Shown: in pieces, positions 15,711 to 24,435 of the stretch
Position numbering within the stretch: position 1 is the first letter of the stretch
Layout: each line of letters begins with the position of its first letter
Source: Hungatella_A sp034142505
GTDB taxonomy: Bacteria > Bacillota > Clostridia > Lachnospirales > Lachnospiraceae
Direction: 5' to 3'
Length of the DNA stretch: 64,000 bases
Assembly (NCBI GenBank): GCA_034142505.1
Contig: JAWZDV010000008.1
Span: 1-64,000 of the forward strand
Program-made: the position numbers and the translations under genes
Notes under the pieces: model-generated
What the model saw: only the letters and a program-made list of their open reading frames with translations
The model's database searches: none
Told to the model about the DNA's origin: nothing

Positions 15711-15755
15711 AAAAAAACAAGGACTGTCAAATCAAAGATCATGATTTGACAGTCC
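15711..15755 (-). terminator. Terminator after the NYN gene
   Basis: GGACTGTCAAATCA and its complement (15721-15734 and 15742-15755) form a 14-bp stem. On the minus strand it is followed by CTTGTTTTTTT. It separates the convergent XRE and NYN genes. Confidence 0.85.
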
Positions 15756-15763
15756 CGAAGGGG

Positions 15764-16618
15764 TCAGCCTTTCGCACGTACATATAGCTGCTTTTGTCCA
15801 TTGTCATCCGGCAGCTTCTGTACCTCATATGCGCCAAGTGATTTGATAAACGGCATCATCTTGGAATAGCCGTAGTTTCGCACATCAAAATCGGGCAGGC
15901 GCTTTGCCATCTGGTCTCCCAGCTTTCCCAGGTAGATCCAGCCGTCATCATCGGAAAATTTCTCAATGATGGCGTTGATCACGCGGCAGATCCGCGCAAG
16001 ATCCCGCTTCCGTATCCTGCGCTGCTCCGCCAGAGTCGAGGTTCGTTTTGCCGGCCCTTTTCCTGTCTGGTCGCTCTCCTGCGGGCCACCCGGCAGGTCT
16101 CCCCGCGGCTCTTCGGTCAACACCTCCTGGAGTTTCTCCGCCAGCTCTGCCTGCGCCTCCTCCCTCTCGGTATCCTGCTGGTTCGAGTAAAGCAGATCCA
16201 GATATTTAAACTGGTTACAGGCGGAGATAAATGGTCTGGGAGTCTTCTGCTCCCCCATCCCGATGACCTGCATCCCTGATTCTCTAAGCCGCGCCGCCAG
16301 CCTTGTAAAATCACTGTCTGAGGACACGATACAGTACCCATCTACCATTCCGGAATACAGAATGTCCATGGCATCGATGATCATGGCCGAATCCGTGGAA
16401 TTTTTCCCTGTGGTGTAGCTGTACTGCTGCATGGGGATGATGGAGTTCTCCAAAAGCACCATCTTCCATGAGGCCAGCTGGGGACTGGTCCAGTCCCCGT
16501 AAATCCTCTTGTAAGTCGCTACTCCCATATTGGCAGTCTCATCCAGAATAATCTTAATGTATTTATCAGAAATATTATCCGCATCAATCAGTATCGCAAA
16601 CCTCAAATCATTTTCCAT
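15764..16618 (-). CDS. NYN-domain nuclease-like protein with LOTUS/OST-HTH domain
   Basis: 284 residues. The N-terminal 140 form a NYN (PIN-like, LabA/DUF88) domain: ILIDADN (10-15), an acidic residue in NSTDSAMIIDAMD and VSSDSDFTRLA (98-108), which together give the usual aspartate metal site of an RNase. A charged linker (about 150-205) leads to a C-terminal LOTUS/OST-HTH domain (about 205-282, DGWIYLGKLGDQMAKRLPDFD). This pairing suggests RNA cleavage with RNA or G-quadruplex binding by the LOTUS part. It sits between pheT and the GTPase island, 15 nt after pheT, and may be co-transcribed with it. Confidence 0.88.
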   Translation of the reverse strand: MENDLRFAILIDADNISDKYIKIILDETANMGVATYKRIYGDWTSPQLASWKMVLLENSIIPMQQYSYTTGKNSTDSAMIIDAMDILYSGMVDGYCIVSSDSDFTRLAARLRESGMQVIGMGEQKTPRPFISACNQFKYLDLLYSNQQDTEREEAQAELAEKLQEVLTEEPRGDLPGGPQESDQTGKGPAKRTSTLAEQRRIRKRDLARICRVINAIIEKFSDDDGWIYLGKLGDQMAKRLPDFDVRNYGYSKMMPFIKSLGAYEVQKLPDDNGQKQLYVRAKG

Positions 16619-16633
16619 GCTGCCTCCCTGTCC

Positions 16634-19087
16634 TTATGCGCGAAGCTCGATATTCAGTTCCTTTAATCCGTGAAGAATCTTCTCCATCACAGCGTTAACT
16701 TCTTTGTCCTCCAGCGTCCGGTCTTTGGCGCGGAAGGTGATGGAGTAGGCGACGGACTTGAAACCGGCCAGAATCTGGGCGCCCTCGTAGATGTCGAAGA
16801 GCTGGTAACTCTCCATGATCTTGCCGCCCCGCTGCTCAATCACGGCCTCAATCTGGCCTACTAAAACATCTTTCGGAACTACCATGCTGATGTCTCTTGT
16901 GACCGCCGGGTATTTGGCAATGCCTTCGTATTTGCGGTCGAAGGTGGTGAATGGGAGGATACTTGGCATATCCAGCACAGCTACGTACGCTTTTTCACCA
17001 ATTTTATAATTGTCAGCTACATCCGGGTGAAGTTCGCCTAAATATCCGACTACAACATCGTCGTAGATAACATTTGCCTGGCGTCCCGGATGAAGGAATA
17101 CTTTTCCTGCTTCTGGCAGCGGTAAGGCCCCCTCACTAACGTTCGGCGGCATGTAATGTGGACGTTTTTTCATTCCCACCTTGTCAAAGAACTCTTCTAC
17201 CACGCCCTTCATGGTGAAGAAGTCGCCATCGCCATAGAAACCAAGTATAAACTGCATTCTCTCGTCCGGCAGTTCCGTCAGCGGAAGCTGCTTTGGCAGG
17301 TAGACATTTGCCAGTTCGTACAAGCGGACGTCCTTGTTTCTCCGGTTGTAGTTGGTGGACAGGGATGTCAGCATGCCGTTTAACGGGGTGGTTCTCATCA
17401 CACTGAAATCTTCGCCCAGCGGGTTTAGGATGTTAACGGTCCGGCGCAGTGGTGAATCGGCCGGGAGCATTAATTTATCGAATGCTTTCGGGCTTTCGAA
17501 GGAGTAGGTCATGCTCTGGCTGAAACCGGAGAATTCGGCGATCTCTCTTGCCACCTGCTCCACGCGCAGCTTGTAGGACAAACCGCCGGTGGTTGCTTCA
17601 CCGCTTGGCAGAGTGGTTGGGATATTGTCATATCCATAGAATCTGGCCACTTCCTCGGCGATATCGGCCGGACGCTCTAAATCCTGACGGAAGGTTGGTA
17701 CAATGACTTCGCTCGTCTTCGCATCAAAGCCTAAATCCAGCTTCTGGAAATATCCAAGCATATCGGTTTCCGGGATATCGGTTCCCAGCAGTTTATTGAT
17801 CTTTTCCGCGTTGAATGGGATTCTGCGCTCCTCTTTCTTTACCGGGTAAACGTCGATCATACCGCCAACCACTTCACCGGCTCCCAACAGCTCTACCAGC
17901 TGGCAGGCACGGTTGATGGCTTCCTCGGCGTTGTTGGGGTCCAGTCCTTTCTCAAACTTGCCGGACGCGTCGGTTCTTAAGCCCACTTTTTTGGCAGACA
18001 GACGGATATTGGTGCCGTCGAAGCAAGCGGCCTCAAATACCATGGTCTTGACATCATCGGTGATCTTGGAATTCTCGCCACCCATAATTCCGGCAATGCC
18101 GACTTCCTTCTCGCCGTCATTGATCATCAGAACCGTACTGTCCAGTTTCCGCTCCTGGCCGTCCAAGGTCTGGAACATGTCGCCGTCCTTGGCACATTTG
18201 ACAATGATCTCATGGCCGCCGATTAAGTCATAGTCATAAGCATGCATGGGCTGGCCGTACTCTTCCATCACATAGTTGGTGATATCTACCAGATTGTTGA
18301 TGGGACGGATGCCGCTGGCTGCCAGACGTCTCTGCATCCACTCCGGGGATGGGGCCAGTTTGATATTTTTCACCATTCTTGCACAGTAGCGCGGGCAGAG
18401 CTCGGTGTTCTCCACAGTGACTTTTAAATAGTCGTGAATGTCCTCGCTGTTGCCGGTCTCTGTTACAACCGGTGGAACAAATTTTTTGTTGAAGGTGGCG
18501 GCCGCCTCTCTTGCGATTCCGATGACGCTGTAACAATCCACACGGTTGGAGGTAATCTCATATTCAAAGACTGCGTCACGAAGTCCCAGGACTTCCACCG
18601 CGTCCGCGCCTACTTTTGTGTCGGCCGGCAGAATGTAGATGCCGCTCTCCGGGGCATCCGGGTACATTTCCCTGGAAGATCCCAGTTCTTCGATGGAGCA
18701 CATCATGCCGTAGGATTCAATGCCCCGAAGTTTGCCTTTTTTGATCTGGATACCTTCTTCCGGGAGCGGTCCGCCGTCGTGGCCGCCGGCTACTTTGCCG
18801 CCCTCCAGTACGACCGGAACCTTGTCGCCCTCTTTCACGTTTGGCGCACCGGTGACAATCTGGATGGAACGGTCTCCGATATCTACCTGGCAGATAATGA
18901 GTTTATCTGCATCCGGGTGGCGCTCGATTTTGGTGATCTGGCCTACCACGATTTTCTCCAGATTCTTGTCCAGACACTCGTAACCTTCCACCTTGGTGCC
19001 TGATAAGGTCATGGCATCTGTATATTCCTGGACATTGACGTCTAAGTCCGGAACGTATGCTTTAATCCATGATAATGCTGTATTCAT
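16634..19087 (-). CDS. pheT: Phenylalanine-tRNA ligase beta subunit
   Basis: Beta subunit of the alpha2-beta2 phenylalanyl-tRNA synthetase, which charges tRNA-Phe; the beta subunit holds tRNA binding and editing. The 817 residues match the family: an EMAP-type tRNA-binding domain (about 40-155, VVGQITKIERHPDADKL), the B3/B4 editing region (about 210-385), B5 (about 405-475), the core domain and a C-terminal ferredoxin-fold anticodon-binding domain (about 720-817). AGAGGGA precedes the ATG. It follows pheS on the same strand after a 214-bp gap full of inverted repeats, so co-expression with pheS through the T-box is likely. Confidence 0.98.
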   Translation of the reverse strand: MNTALSWIKAYVPDLDVNVQEYTDAMTLSGTKVEGYECLDKNLEKIVVGQITKIERHPDADKLIICQVDIGDRSIQIVTGAPNVKEGDKVPVVLEGGKVAGGHDGGPLPEEGIQIKKGKLRGIESYGMMCSIEELGSSREMYPDAPESGIYILPADTKVGADAVEVLGLRDAVFEYEITSNRVDCYSVIGIAREAAATFNKKFVPPVVTETGNSEDIHDYLKVTVENTELCPRYCARMVKNIKLAPSPEWMQRRLAASGIRPINNLVDITNYVMEEYGQPMHAYDYDLIGGHEIIVKCAKDGDMFQTLDGQERKLDSTVLMINDGEKEVGIAGIMGGENSKITDDVKTMVFEAACFDGTNIRLSAKKVGLRTDASGKFEKGLDPNNAEEAINRACQLVELLGAGEVVGGMIDVYPVKKEERRIPFNAEKINKLLGTDIPETDMLGYFQKLDLGFDAKTSEVIVPTFRQDLERPADIAEEVARFYGYDNIPTTLPSGEATTGGLSYKLRVEQVAREIAEFSGFSQSMTYSFESPKAFDKLMLPADSPLRRTVNILNPLGEDFSVMRTTPLNGMLTSLSTNYNRRNKDVRLYELANVYLPKQLPLTELPDERMQFILGFYGDGDFFTMKGVVEEFFDKVGMKKRPHYMPPNVSEGALPLPEAGKVFLHPGRQANVIYDDVVVGYLGELHPDVADNYKIGEKAYVAVLDMPSILPFTTFDRKYEGIAKYPAVTRDISMVVPKDVLVGQIEAVIEQRGGKIMESYQLFDIYEGAQILAGFKSVAYSITFRAKDRTLEDKEVNAVMEKILHGLKELNIELRA

Positions 19088-19123
19088 AGTCTTTCCCTCT
19101 CTTCCTTGTTCCGTTCATCTCGG

Positions 19124-19274
19124 GAGCGTGAGCTATGCTTTGGCTCACGTTCTACTCCGTCATGCAGCAAGCTCCAAAGGCTCCGCCTTTCTCGCTTGAG
19201 GGCGTTCGCCCTATGTGCCAGTGCCCATCACTTCTGCCATGTGAGAGCGAACTCTCCCCTGGCAGAAGTGATGG
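19124..19274. repeat. Cluster of inverted repeats in the pheS-pheT gap
   Basis: Three hairpins lie in this gap: GAGCGTGAGC with GGCTCACGTTC (19124-19152), AGGGCG with CGCCCT (about 19199-19212) and a 15-bp perfect repeat CCATCACTTCTGCCA / TGGCAGAAGTGATGG (19225-19239 and 19260-19274, 20-nt loop). None has a T-run on the minus strand. They may stabilise or process the pheST mRNA, or be a small mobile palindromic element. Confidence 0.75.
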
Positions 19275-19301
19275 CCACAGTCACGCATGACTCATCGCTT
19301 A

Positions 19302-20321
19302 TCAAAACTGTTTTAAGAATCTGATATCATTCTCATATAAAAGTCTCATGTCATCAATCTCGTATTTCAGAAGTGCAATTCTCTCAAGCCCAACACCAAA
19401 CGCAAATCCGGTATATTCCTCCGGGTCAATGCCGCACATCTCCAATACATGGGGGTGAACCATACCGCAGCCGAGAATCTCAATCCAGCCGGAACCTTTG
19501 CAGAACCGGCAGCCGGAACCGCCGCATTTGAAGCAGGTCACATCCACCTCGGCGCTTGGCTCGGTGAATGGGAAATGATGGGGGCGGAACTTGACTTTCG
19601 TCTCCTCGCCGAACAGTTCTTTCGCGAACTCTGCCAATGTTCCCTTTAAATCTGCAAAAGTGATATTTTTATCAATCACAAGTCCTTCAATCTGATGGAA
19701 AGACGGGGAATGGGTGGCGTCCACCTCATCGGAACGGAACACGCGGCCGGGAGCGATCATACGGATCGGCAGCTTGCCCTGTTCCATCACGCGGGCCTGA
19801 ACCGGGGAGGTCTGGGTTCTCAGCACCATCTCTTTATTGATATAGAAGGTATCCTGCTCATCCTTGGCCGGATGATTGGCCGGGATGTTCAGCTTCTCGA
19901 AGTTGTACTCATCGTATTCCACCTCAGGTCCTTCTACCACCTCGTAGCCCATGCCGATGAAAATGCGTTCCACTTCTTCCAGCGCGATGGTGTTCGGATG
20001 GCTGTGGCCCACATTAATCTTGGAAGCAGGAAGAGTCACGTCGATGACCTCTTTCTTCATCTGCTCCTCCCTTGCCTTTCTGGCAAGTCTCTTCATGGTC
20101 TCCTCTAATTTGGCCTCGATCATCTCTCTGGCCTCATTGACCATCTGGCCCACCTTCGGTCTCTCCTCCGGCGCCACATCCTTCATGCTCTTTAACACGC
20201 TGGTCAGTTCGCCCTTTTTACCCAGGTAAGCCACGCGGATCTCATTTAATTTTTCCAGCGCGTCGGATGCTTCAATCTGTTTTAACGCTTCTTCTTTGAT
20301 TTTGTCTAACTGGTCTTTCAT
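19302..20321 (-). CDS. pheS: Phenylalanine-tRNA ligase alpha subunit
   Basis: Catalytic alpha subunit of phenylalanyl-tRNA synthetase. The 339 residues show an N-terminal coiled coil (about 1-90) that binds tRNA and a class II core. Motif 2 contains MIAPGRVFRSDEVDATHSP, followed by FHQIEGLVID; motif 3 is FGVGLERIALLKY. A Cys-rich CFKCGGSGCRFCKGSGW stretch, seen in many Gram-positive PheS proteins, lies near 255-271. GGGAG precedes the ATG. Expression is controlled by the T-box leader at 20488-20778. Confidence 0.98.
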   Translation of the reverse strand: MKDQLDKIKEEALKQIEASDALEKLNEIRVAYLGKKGELTSVLKSMKDVAPEERPKVGQMVNEAREMIEAKLEETMKRLARKAREEQMKKEVIDVTLPASKINVGHSHPNTIALEEVERIFIGMGYEVVEGPEVEYDEYNFEKLNIPANHPAKDEQDTFYINKEMVLRTQTSPVQARVMEQGKLPIRMIAPGRVFRSDEVDATHSPSFHQIEGLVIDKNITFADLKGTLAEFAKELFGEETKVKFRPHHFPFTEPSAEVDVTCFKCGGSGCRFCKGSGWIEILGCGMVHPHVLEMCGIDPEEYTGFAFGVGLERIALLKYEIDDMRLLYENDIRFLKQF

Positions 20322-20367
20322 CGTACTCTCCCTTTCTCATGGTTTCTTTTTGCTCAGGGACAATAAA

Positions 20368-20387
20368 GAATCCCGCTCGCGGGATTC
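20368..20387. repeat. Perfect hairpin between the T-box and pheS
   Basis: GAATCCCGC and GCGGGATTC pair perfectly around two bases. Further short GC-rich palindromes follow up to about 20460. They resemble the palindromes in the pheS-pheT gap in kind, though not in sequence. Confidence 0.6.
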
Positions 20388-20487
20388 TCCGCCTGCGGCG
20401 GGTCGCTCTAGCGACATCTTTCCCTGCCGCCGCAGTGCGATCCCCGCGGAGCGTTTTTTGTATCATAGGACGCACTTTCCTATAATA

Positions 20488-20778
20488 CAAAAAATCCCTT
20501 CGTTCTTCCTGAAAGAACGAAGGGACGATATGTTTTATCGCGGTACCACCCTGATTCCTGCGGGGCTGCAATCTCTGCCTCTCCACAGACTCTCGATATA
20601 CGTAACGTGTACAAACGGCCCAGCCTACTTACGCACATCAAACGCGGTTCAGCCTGCAGCTCCGGCGGGAATCTCAACATCTATCTGAACTAAAAGGAAC
20701 TCTCAGCCGGTGATTCCTTCTCTCTGGTAGAAAATAAATGTCTACTGACGCCTTCATCGCTTTTATTTATAAAATCTA
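20488..20778 (-). promoter_or_regulatory. T-box riboswitch controlling pheST
   Basis: The minus strand carries the T-box core AGGGTGGTACCGCG (20552-20539), followed by a terminator with stem TCCCTTCGTTCT / AGAACGAAGGGA and a T-run (20527-20488). The upstream part holds the stem I landmarks, including GGCTGAGAG. The position ahead of pheS makes tRNA-Phe the ligand; a TTC lies in the expected specifier region. Uncharged tRNA-Phe would favour the antiterminator and switch on pheST. About 165 nt separate the terminator from the pheS start. Confidence 0.93.
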
Positions 20779-20784
20779 AGCTAC

Positions 20785-20812
20785 ATTGTAACATATTCGT
20801 CTGAAATGTCAA
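20785..20812 (-). promoter_or_regulatory. Promoter of the pheST transcript
   Basis: Minus strand TTGACA (20812-20807), 16-nt spacer, TACAAT (20790-20785), placed just ahead of the T-box leader. Confidence 0.7.
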
Positions 20813-20849
20813 TGGTGGTTTTGAAAATATCACCGTTATTTGTAAGCCA

Positions 20850-22403
20850 TTACTGCTGCACCGTGATTGTGATACCTGCCGCTACCTTGCCGATATAGGA
20901 CTCGTCCTCCAGGCGGTATGCGTAGATATACGCTGTGCAGGTATAATCACCAACTGCCAGATTCTGATCCAATTTTGCTTCCGGAACATAGCTGCCGGGT
21001 CTTAAAAGGCCGGTTTCGTATATCTTCTCTCCGGTGTCGTCGCGGTAGAGCTCCATCTTGGTCAGTTTATTGTTGGAGGATGGATTCTCAAACAGGATAT
21101 TGCCTGCGGTCTTGCCGTCCGGGTATACAGGATGGGAATTGATGGAAAATGCGATCATCTTTTCCTCTACCTTTCGGTTTAACTCTTCCTGGATCTGTTC
21201 GTCTGTTTTGCCGGGCATGGCTCCTACGACTGCATTTGGCTCCATCCGGTTCTGGGGGCGATATGTCTGCCATGCAAAAGCGCCTCCTATAAATGCGATA
21301 ATAACCAATAAAAATACCCGGATTTTGCGCCGTGGGCGTTTCTGATTGCCGCCGTTGTTTCCAGAGCCGGACTGGCCTCCTGTTACCTGTTTTGCTGCCG
21401 CAGACTCATTGACTGCCGTCTGTTTTGCTGCCGACTGCTTTTTCTCTGCCTGCCCTGCTGCCTGTTTCCCCACCGTTTGACCTCCTGTTGTGTGTTTCAC
21501 TGTTGTCTGCTCGGCTGCTGCCGGTTTTGACACCGTATGATCCTCAATATCTTGACCAGTACCGATCTGACCGGCTGTGGACTTCACCTTTGTTGTCTGC
21601 TGTTTTGTTGTCTGCTTACCAGCTTTTTTGCCTGCTGTTGACTGGCCGGCTGCTGGTTTTGAAGATGCCTGGCTTACCGCCGGCTGCTTTGACGCTGGCT
21701 GTGTTCCTGCCGCTGGTTTTGACGCCGCCTGGTTTACCGACGGCTGCTTCGACGCTGGCTGCGTCCCTGCCGCTGGTTTTGACGCCGCCTGGCTTACCGG
21801 CGGCTGCTTCGTCGCTGGCTGCGTCCCTGCCTCTGGTTTCACCACCGCCTGGCTTACCGACGTCTGCTTCGACGCTGGCTGTGTCCCTGTCGCTGGTTTT
21901 GACGCCGCCTGGTTTACCGGCATCTGCTTCGTCGCTGGCTGCTTCCCTGCCTCTGGTTTCACCACCGCCTGGCTTACCACCGTCTGCTTCGGCGCTGGCT
22001 GTGTTCCTGCCGCTGGTTTTGATACCGCCTGGCTTACCACCGTCTGCTTCGGCACTGGCTGCTTCCCTGCCTCCGGTTTCACCACCGCGTGGCCTTCAGC
22101 TGCCGTCTTCGCCACTCCCTGGCCCCCTGCGGCTACTGTCTTCGCCACTGTCTGGCCCCCAGCGTTTACAGGCTTTGCTACTGTCTGGCCCCCCACCGCC
22201 GGCTTTGCTGCCGCCTGCTTCGCCACATTTGCTATGGCTTGTCTCGCAACTGCCTGGACGGCTGCCTGTCTTGCAGCTGCCGCCTGACTGGCGGATACCT
22301 GACTGGCTGGCTGTACAACGCCGTTTTCACCTCCCGCCGCCTGTCCGCCCCCACGCTGGCCGGTACTTCTCTTATCTGACGTATTGTCTGAATTCATTGT
22401 CAT
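20850..22403 (-). CDS. Repeat-rich membrane protein with small outer domain
   Basis: 517 residues, not recognised. The N-terminal 340 residues are very rich in Ala, Lys, Gln, Pro and Val, with seven 20-residue repeats of the type KPAAGTQPASKQPSVNQAAS. A basic stretch (QKRPRRK) and one membrane helix (about 355-376) follow, then an outer domain of about 135 residues that ends GKVAAGITITVQQ. That last part resembles small beta-sandwich domains seen behind single helices in other clostridial proteins. The repeat tail would be cytoplasmic by the positive-inside rule. GGAGGA precedes the ATG. It appears to be transcribed alone. Confidence 0.85.
   Translation of the reverse strand: MTMNSDNTSDKRSTGQRGGGQAAGGENGVVQPASQVSASQAAAARQAAVQAVARQAIANVAKQAAAKPAVGGQTVAKPVNAGGQTVAKTVAAGGQGVAKTAAEGHAVVKPEAGKQPVPKQTVVSQAVSKPAAGTQPAPKQTVVSQAVVKPEAGKQPATKQMPVNQAASKPATGTQPASKQTSVSQAVVKPEAGTQPATKQPPVSQAASKPAAGTQPASKQPSVNQAASKPAAGTQPASKQPAVSQASSKPAAGQSTAGKKAGKQTTKQQTTKVKSTAGQIGTGQDIEDHTVSKPAAAEQTTVKHTTGGQTVGKQAAGQAEKKQSAAKQTAVNESAAAKQVTGGQSGSGNNGGNQKRPRRKIRVFLLVIIAFIGGAFAWQTYRPQNRMEPNAVVGAMPGKTDEQIQEELNRKVEEKMIAFSINSHPVYPDGKTAGNILFENPSSNNKLTKMELYRDDTGEKIYETGLLRPGSYVPEAKLDQNLAVGDYTCTAYIYAYRLEDESYIGKVAAGITITVQQ
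21661..22080 (-). repeat. 60-bp tandem repeats within the repeat-rich protein gene
   Basis: Seven consecutive units of exactly 60 bp lie in frame and code a 20-residue repeat. Units alternate partly between two variants (AASKPAAG and AVVKPEAG), giving a hint of a 120-bp higher-order unit. Degenerate copies continue on both sides. Confidence 0.9.
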
Positions 22404-22695
22404 TTGTTCGGTCCTCCCGCTTCACTTCCCATACTATACTCATTATCATAAACTGTTTCGGGCTTTCTTGCAAGATATAAAATGCACTCATCATATTTTA
22501 TCGGTTACATATCGTACCAAAATCCGTCTAAAATTAACAATTTTGTAACAACACATTTTCCCGAAAATATGTTATAGTATACATGGTTATTTCTTCTTTA
22601 TAGAGTTTCGTGCATGCCCCTAATTCATGAAACTCTATTATTTTGTCCATTTTTAAGACTTTCTTTCGCCCGTTTACTCTAAAAGAGCGGGCGGC
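22404..22695. other. Intergenic region with one hairpin
   Basis: This 292-bp gap is AT-rich and holds the upstream region of the repeat-rich protein gene. At 22600-22638 ATAGAGTTTC and GAAACTCTAT form a 10-bp stem with a 19-nt loop; on the plus strand it is followed by a loose T-rich stretch, but no plus-strand gene precedes it. CGCCCG / CGGGCG near 22667-22692 may be part of a terminator for the antiporter gene. I see no small gene here. Confidence 0.5.
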
Positions 22696-24309
22696 CTACA
22701 CCGCCCCCGCACTCTTATTCTCATTTACTACCACCACATCCCCCTCCAGAATCTCCGTCATTCCTCCGGGAATCAGCGCCTGGCCGCCGCGGCGGATCAT
22801 CATAATCAGCGTATCCTCCGGCAGTTCCAGCTCAGACACGATGCAGTCGCACCACTCATGGCTTTTATCAATGGTAATCTCCATCAGACAGATGGTACTC
22901 TCATCCTCATAGGCATTGGCGCTAAGCACCACCGTGTCATCCAGCTCAAGCTGTGTATTTCCTTTCGGAACCAGCGTCTGCTTCCCCCGCAGAATCATCA
23001 CCAGCAGCGTATCCGGCGGCAGTTCCACGCATTTTACCTCTTTCCCAATCCATGGATGCCCTTCCTTCATCTCCAGCTGAATAAACTGGATCTCCTTCTC
23101 TTCATTATAATCATTGAAGGTCTTCATAACACTGCCCTCCGCATCGATCATATCCAGTTTCCTGGACAGCCAGGGAAGCAGTGAACCCTGGACACCGATG
23201 GAGAACAGCACCACGCAGAACACCATATGAAACAGATCATGTTCCAGTTTTGCCCCGCTGACCGTCACCATCACGGCGAACACGATAGACGCCGCCCCGC
23301 GAAGCCCTGCCCAGGATACAATCAACTGCTGCGGCACCGCCGCCCGAAACGGAGTCAGAATCAGCCACGTCACAAGGGGCCGCCCCACAAACGTCAGAAA
23401 CAGTGCGATGGCCGCCGCCGGGAGAAATACCGACGGCATTTTCGACGGAAACGACAGCAGGCCCAGCAAAAAGAAAATCAGCATCTGCAGCAGGCTGGTA
23501 ATCCCGTCAAAGAAATTCACCAGGGATTTCTTGTTATGAATCGTCTGATTTCCCAGAATAATTCCCACAAGATAAGCGCTCAGATACCCATTTCCCCCCA
23601 GCGCCTGGGGAGCCGCATAGGACAGCAGGGCCACCGCGATCACAAATGCCGCGTCAAACCCCTCCGTCACAAAATGTACATGCTTCATAAACCACACGGC
23701 CGCAAATGCAATTGCCACACCGAAGAGAACTCCAAAGAACACCTGGGCAAACACCATGTAAACCACCGATCCGCCTGCCCGGTTTCCCTGAATCAGCGAC
23801 AGCAAAATCACAGTCATCATATAGGCGCAGGGGTCGTTGCTGCCGCTCTCCAATTCCAGCAGGGACGCCGTATTGTATTTCAGATTTAAGTTCCTGGAAC
23901 GCAGGATCGAGAACACCGACGCCGCGTCCGTGGAGCCGAGAACCGCCCCCAGGAGCAGACTCTCCAGCAGATTCATCTTCAGCACCGCATACCCAAACAG
24001 CCCCGTAAGCCCGGCTGTCAGCACCACCCCTGCTGTGGACAGCAGAACCGCCTGGGCCGCCACCGGCTTTGCCGCCTTCCATTTCGTCCCAAATCCGCCG
24101 TAAAACATGATAAAAATCAACGCCACCGAACAGATCTGCTCCGCAAATGCAAAATTTTCAAACGGGATCTTCATCACCCCGTCCGAGCCGAAAAACATCC
24201 CCAAAACAATAAAAGCCAGCAGGGCCGGCATCCCGGCTCTGCTGGTTATCTTATTGGTCAAAATACAGGCGATGATGACAACTGATGTGATAAGTAACGG
24301 AAAAATCAT
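22696..24309 (-). CDS. K+/H+ (or Na+/H+) antiporter with two RCK-C domains
   Basis: 537-residue monovalent cation/proton antiporter of the CPA/NhaP2 type. About twelve membrane helices (1-385) carry the family motif LGSTDAASVFSILR and the ion-site segment LELESGSNDP. Two TrkA-C (RCK-C) domains follow in the cytoplasm, near 405-465 (HPWIGKEVKCVELPPDT) and 475-535 (CIVSELELPEDT), which usually sense ions or nucleotides. The start at 24309 has AGAGGTGG 8 nt upstream; a GTG at 24321 is the alternative. Its role is pH or potassium balance; the exact cation cannot be told from sequence. Confidence 0.9.
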   Translation of the reverse strand: MIFPLLITSVVIIACILTNKITSRAGMPALLAFIVLGMFFGSDGVMKIPFENFAFAEQICSVALIFIMFYGGFGTKWKAAKPVAAQAVLLSTAGVVLTAGLTGLFGYAVLKMNLLESLLLGAVLGSTDAASVFSILRSRNLNLKYNTASLLELESGSNDPCAYMMTVILLSLIQGNRAGGSVVYMVFAQVFFGVLFGVAIAFAAVWFMKHVHFVTEGFDAAFVIAVALLSYAAPQALGGNGYLSAYLVGIILGNQTIHNKKSLVNFFDGITSLLQMLIFFLLGLLSFPSKMPSVFLPAAAIALFLTFVGRPLVTWLILTPFRAAVPQQLIVSWAGLRGAASIVFAVMVTVSGAKLEHDLFHMVFCVVLFSIGVQGSLLPWLSRKLDMIDAEGSVMKTFNDYNEEKEIQFIQLEMKEGHPWIGKEVKCVELPPDTLLVMILRGKQTLVPKGNTQLELDDTVVLSANAYEDESTICLMEITIDKSHEWCDCIVSELELPEDTLIMMIRRGGQALIPGGMTEILEGDVVVVNENKSAGAV

Positions 24310-24435
24310 AACCTCGTCCACCTCTCGTCTTCTATGCAGCTTGATAAGTTACTATATGAAGCATAACATAAAAATAATTCCCTGATAAGAAAATGGAACT
24401 AACTTTCTCGATTTTAACAACTTTTTAACGCCCTG

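Noticed and set aside
9281..16618. Prophage or integrative element
   Set aside because: No integrase, transposase, tail, capsid or conjugation gene and no tRNA attachment site were seen; the region looks like a chromosomal accessory island.
21661..22080. CRISPR array
   Set aside because: The 60-bp units are contiguous, in frame and coding, with no unique spacers and no cas genes nearby.
21425..22480. Long plus-strand open frames (351 and 236 codons) opposite the repeat-rich protein
   Set aside because: They mirror the 60-bp repeats of the minus-strand gene; the predicted proteins are Leu/Pro or Ala/Phe repeats without a ribosome binding site or any domain.
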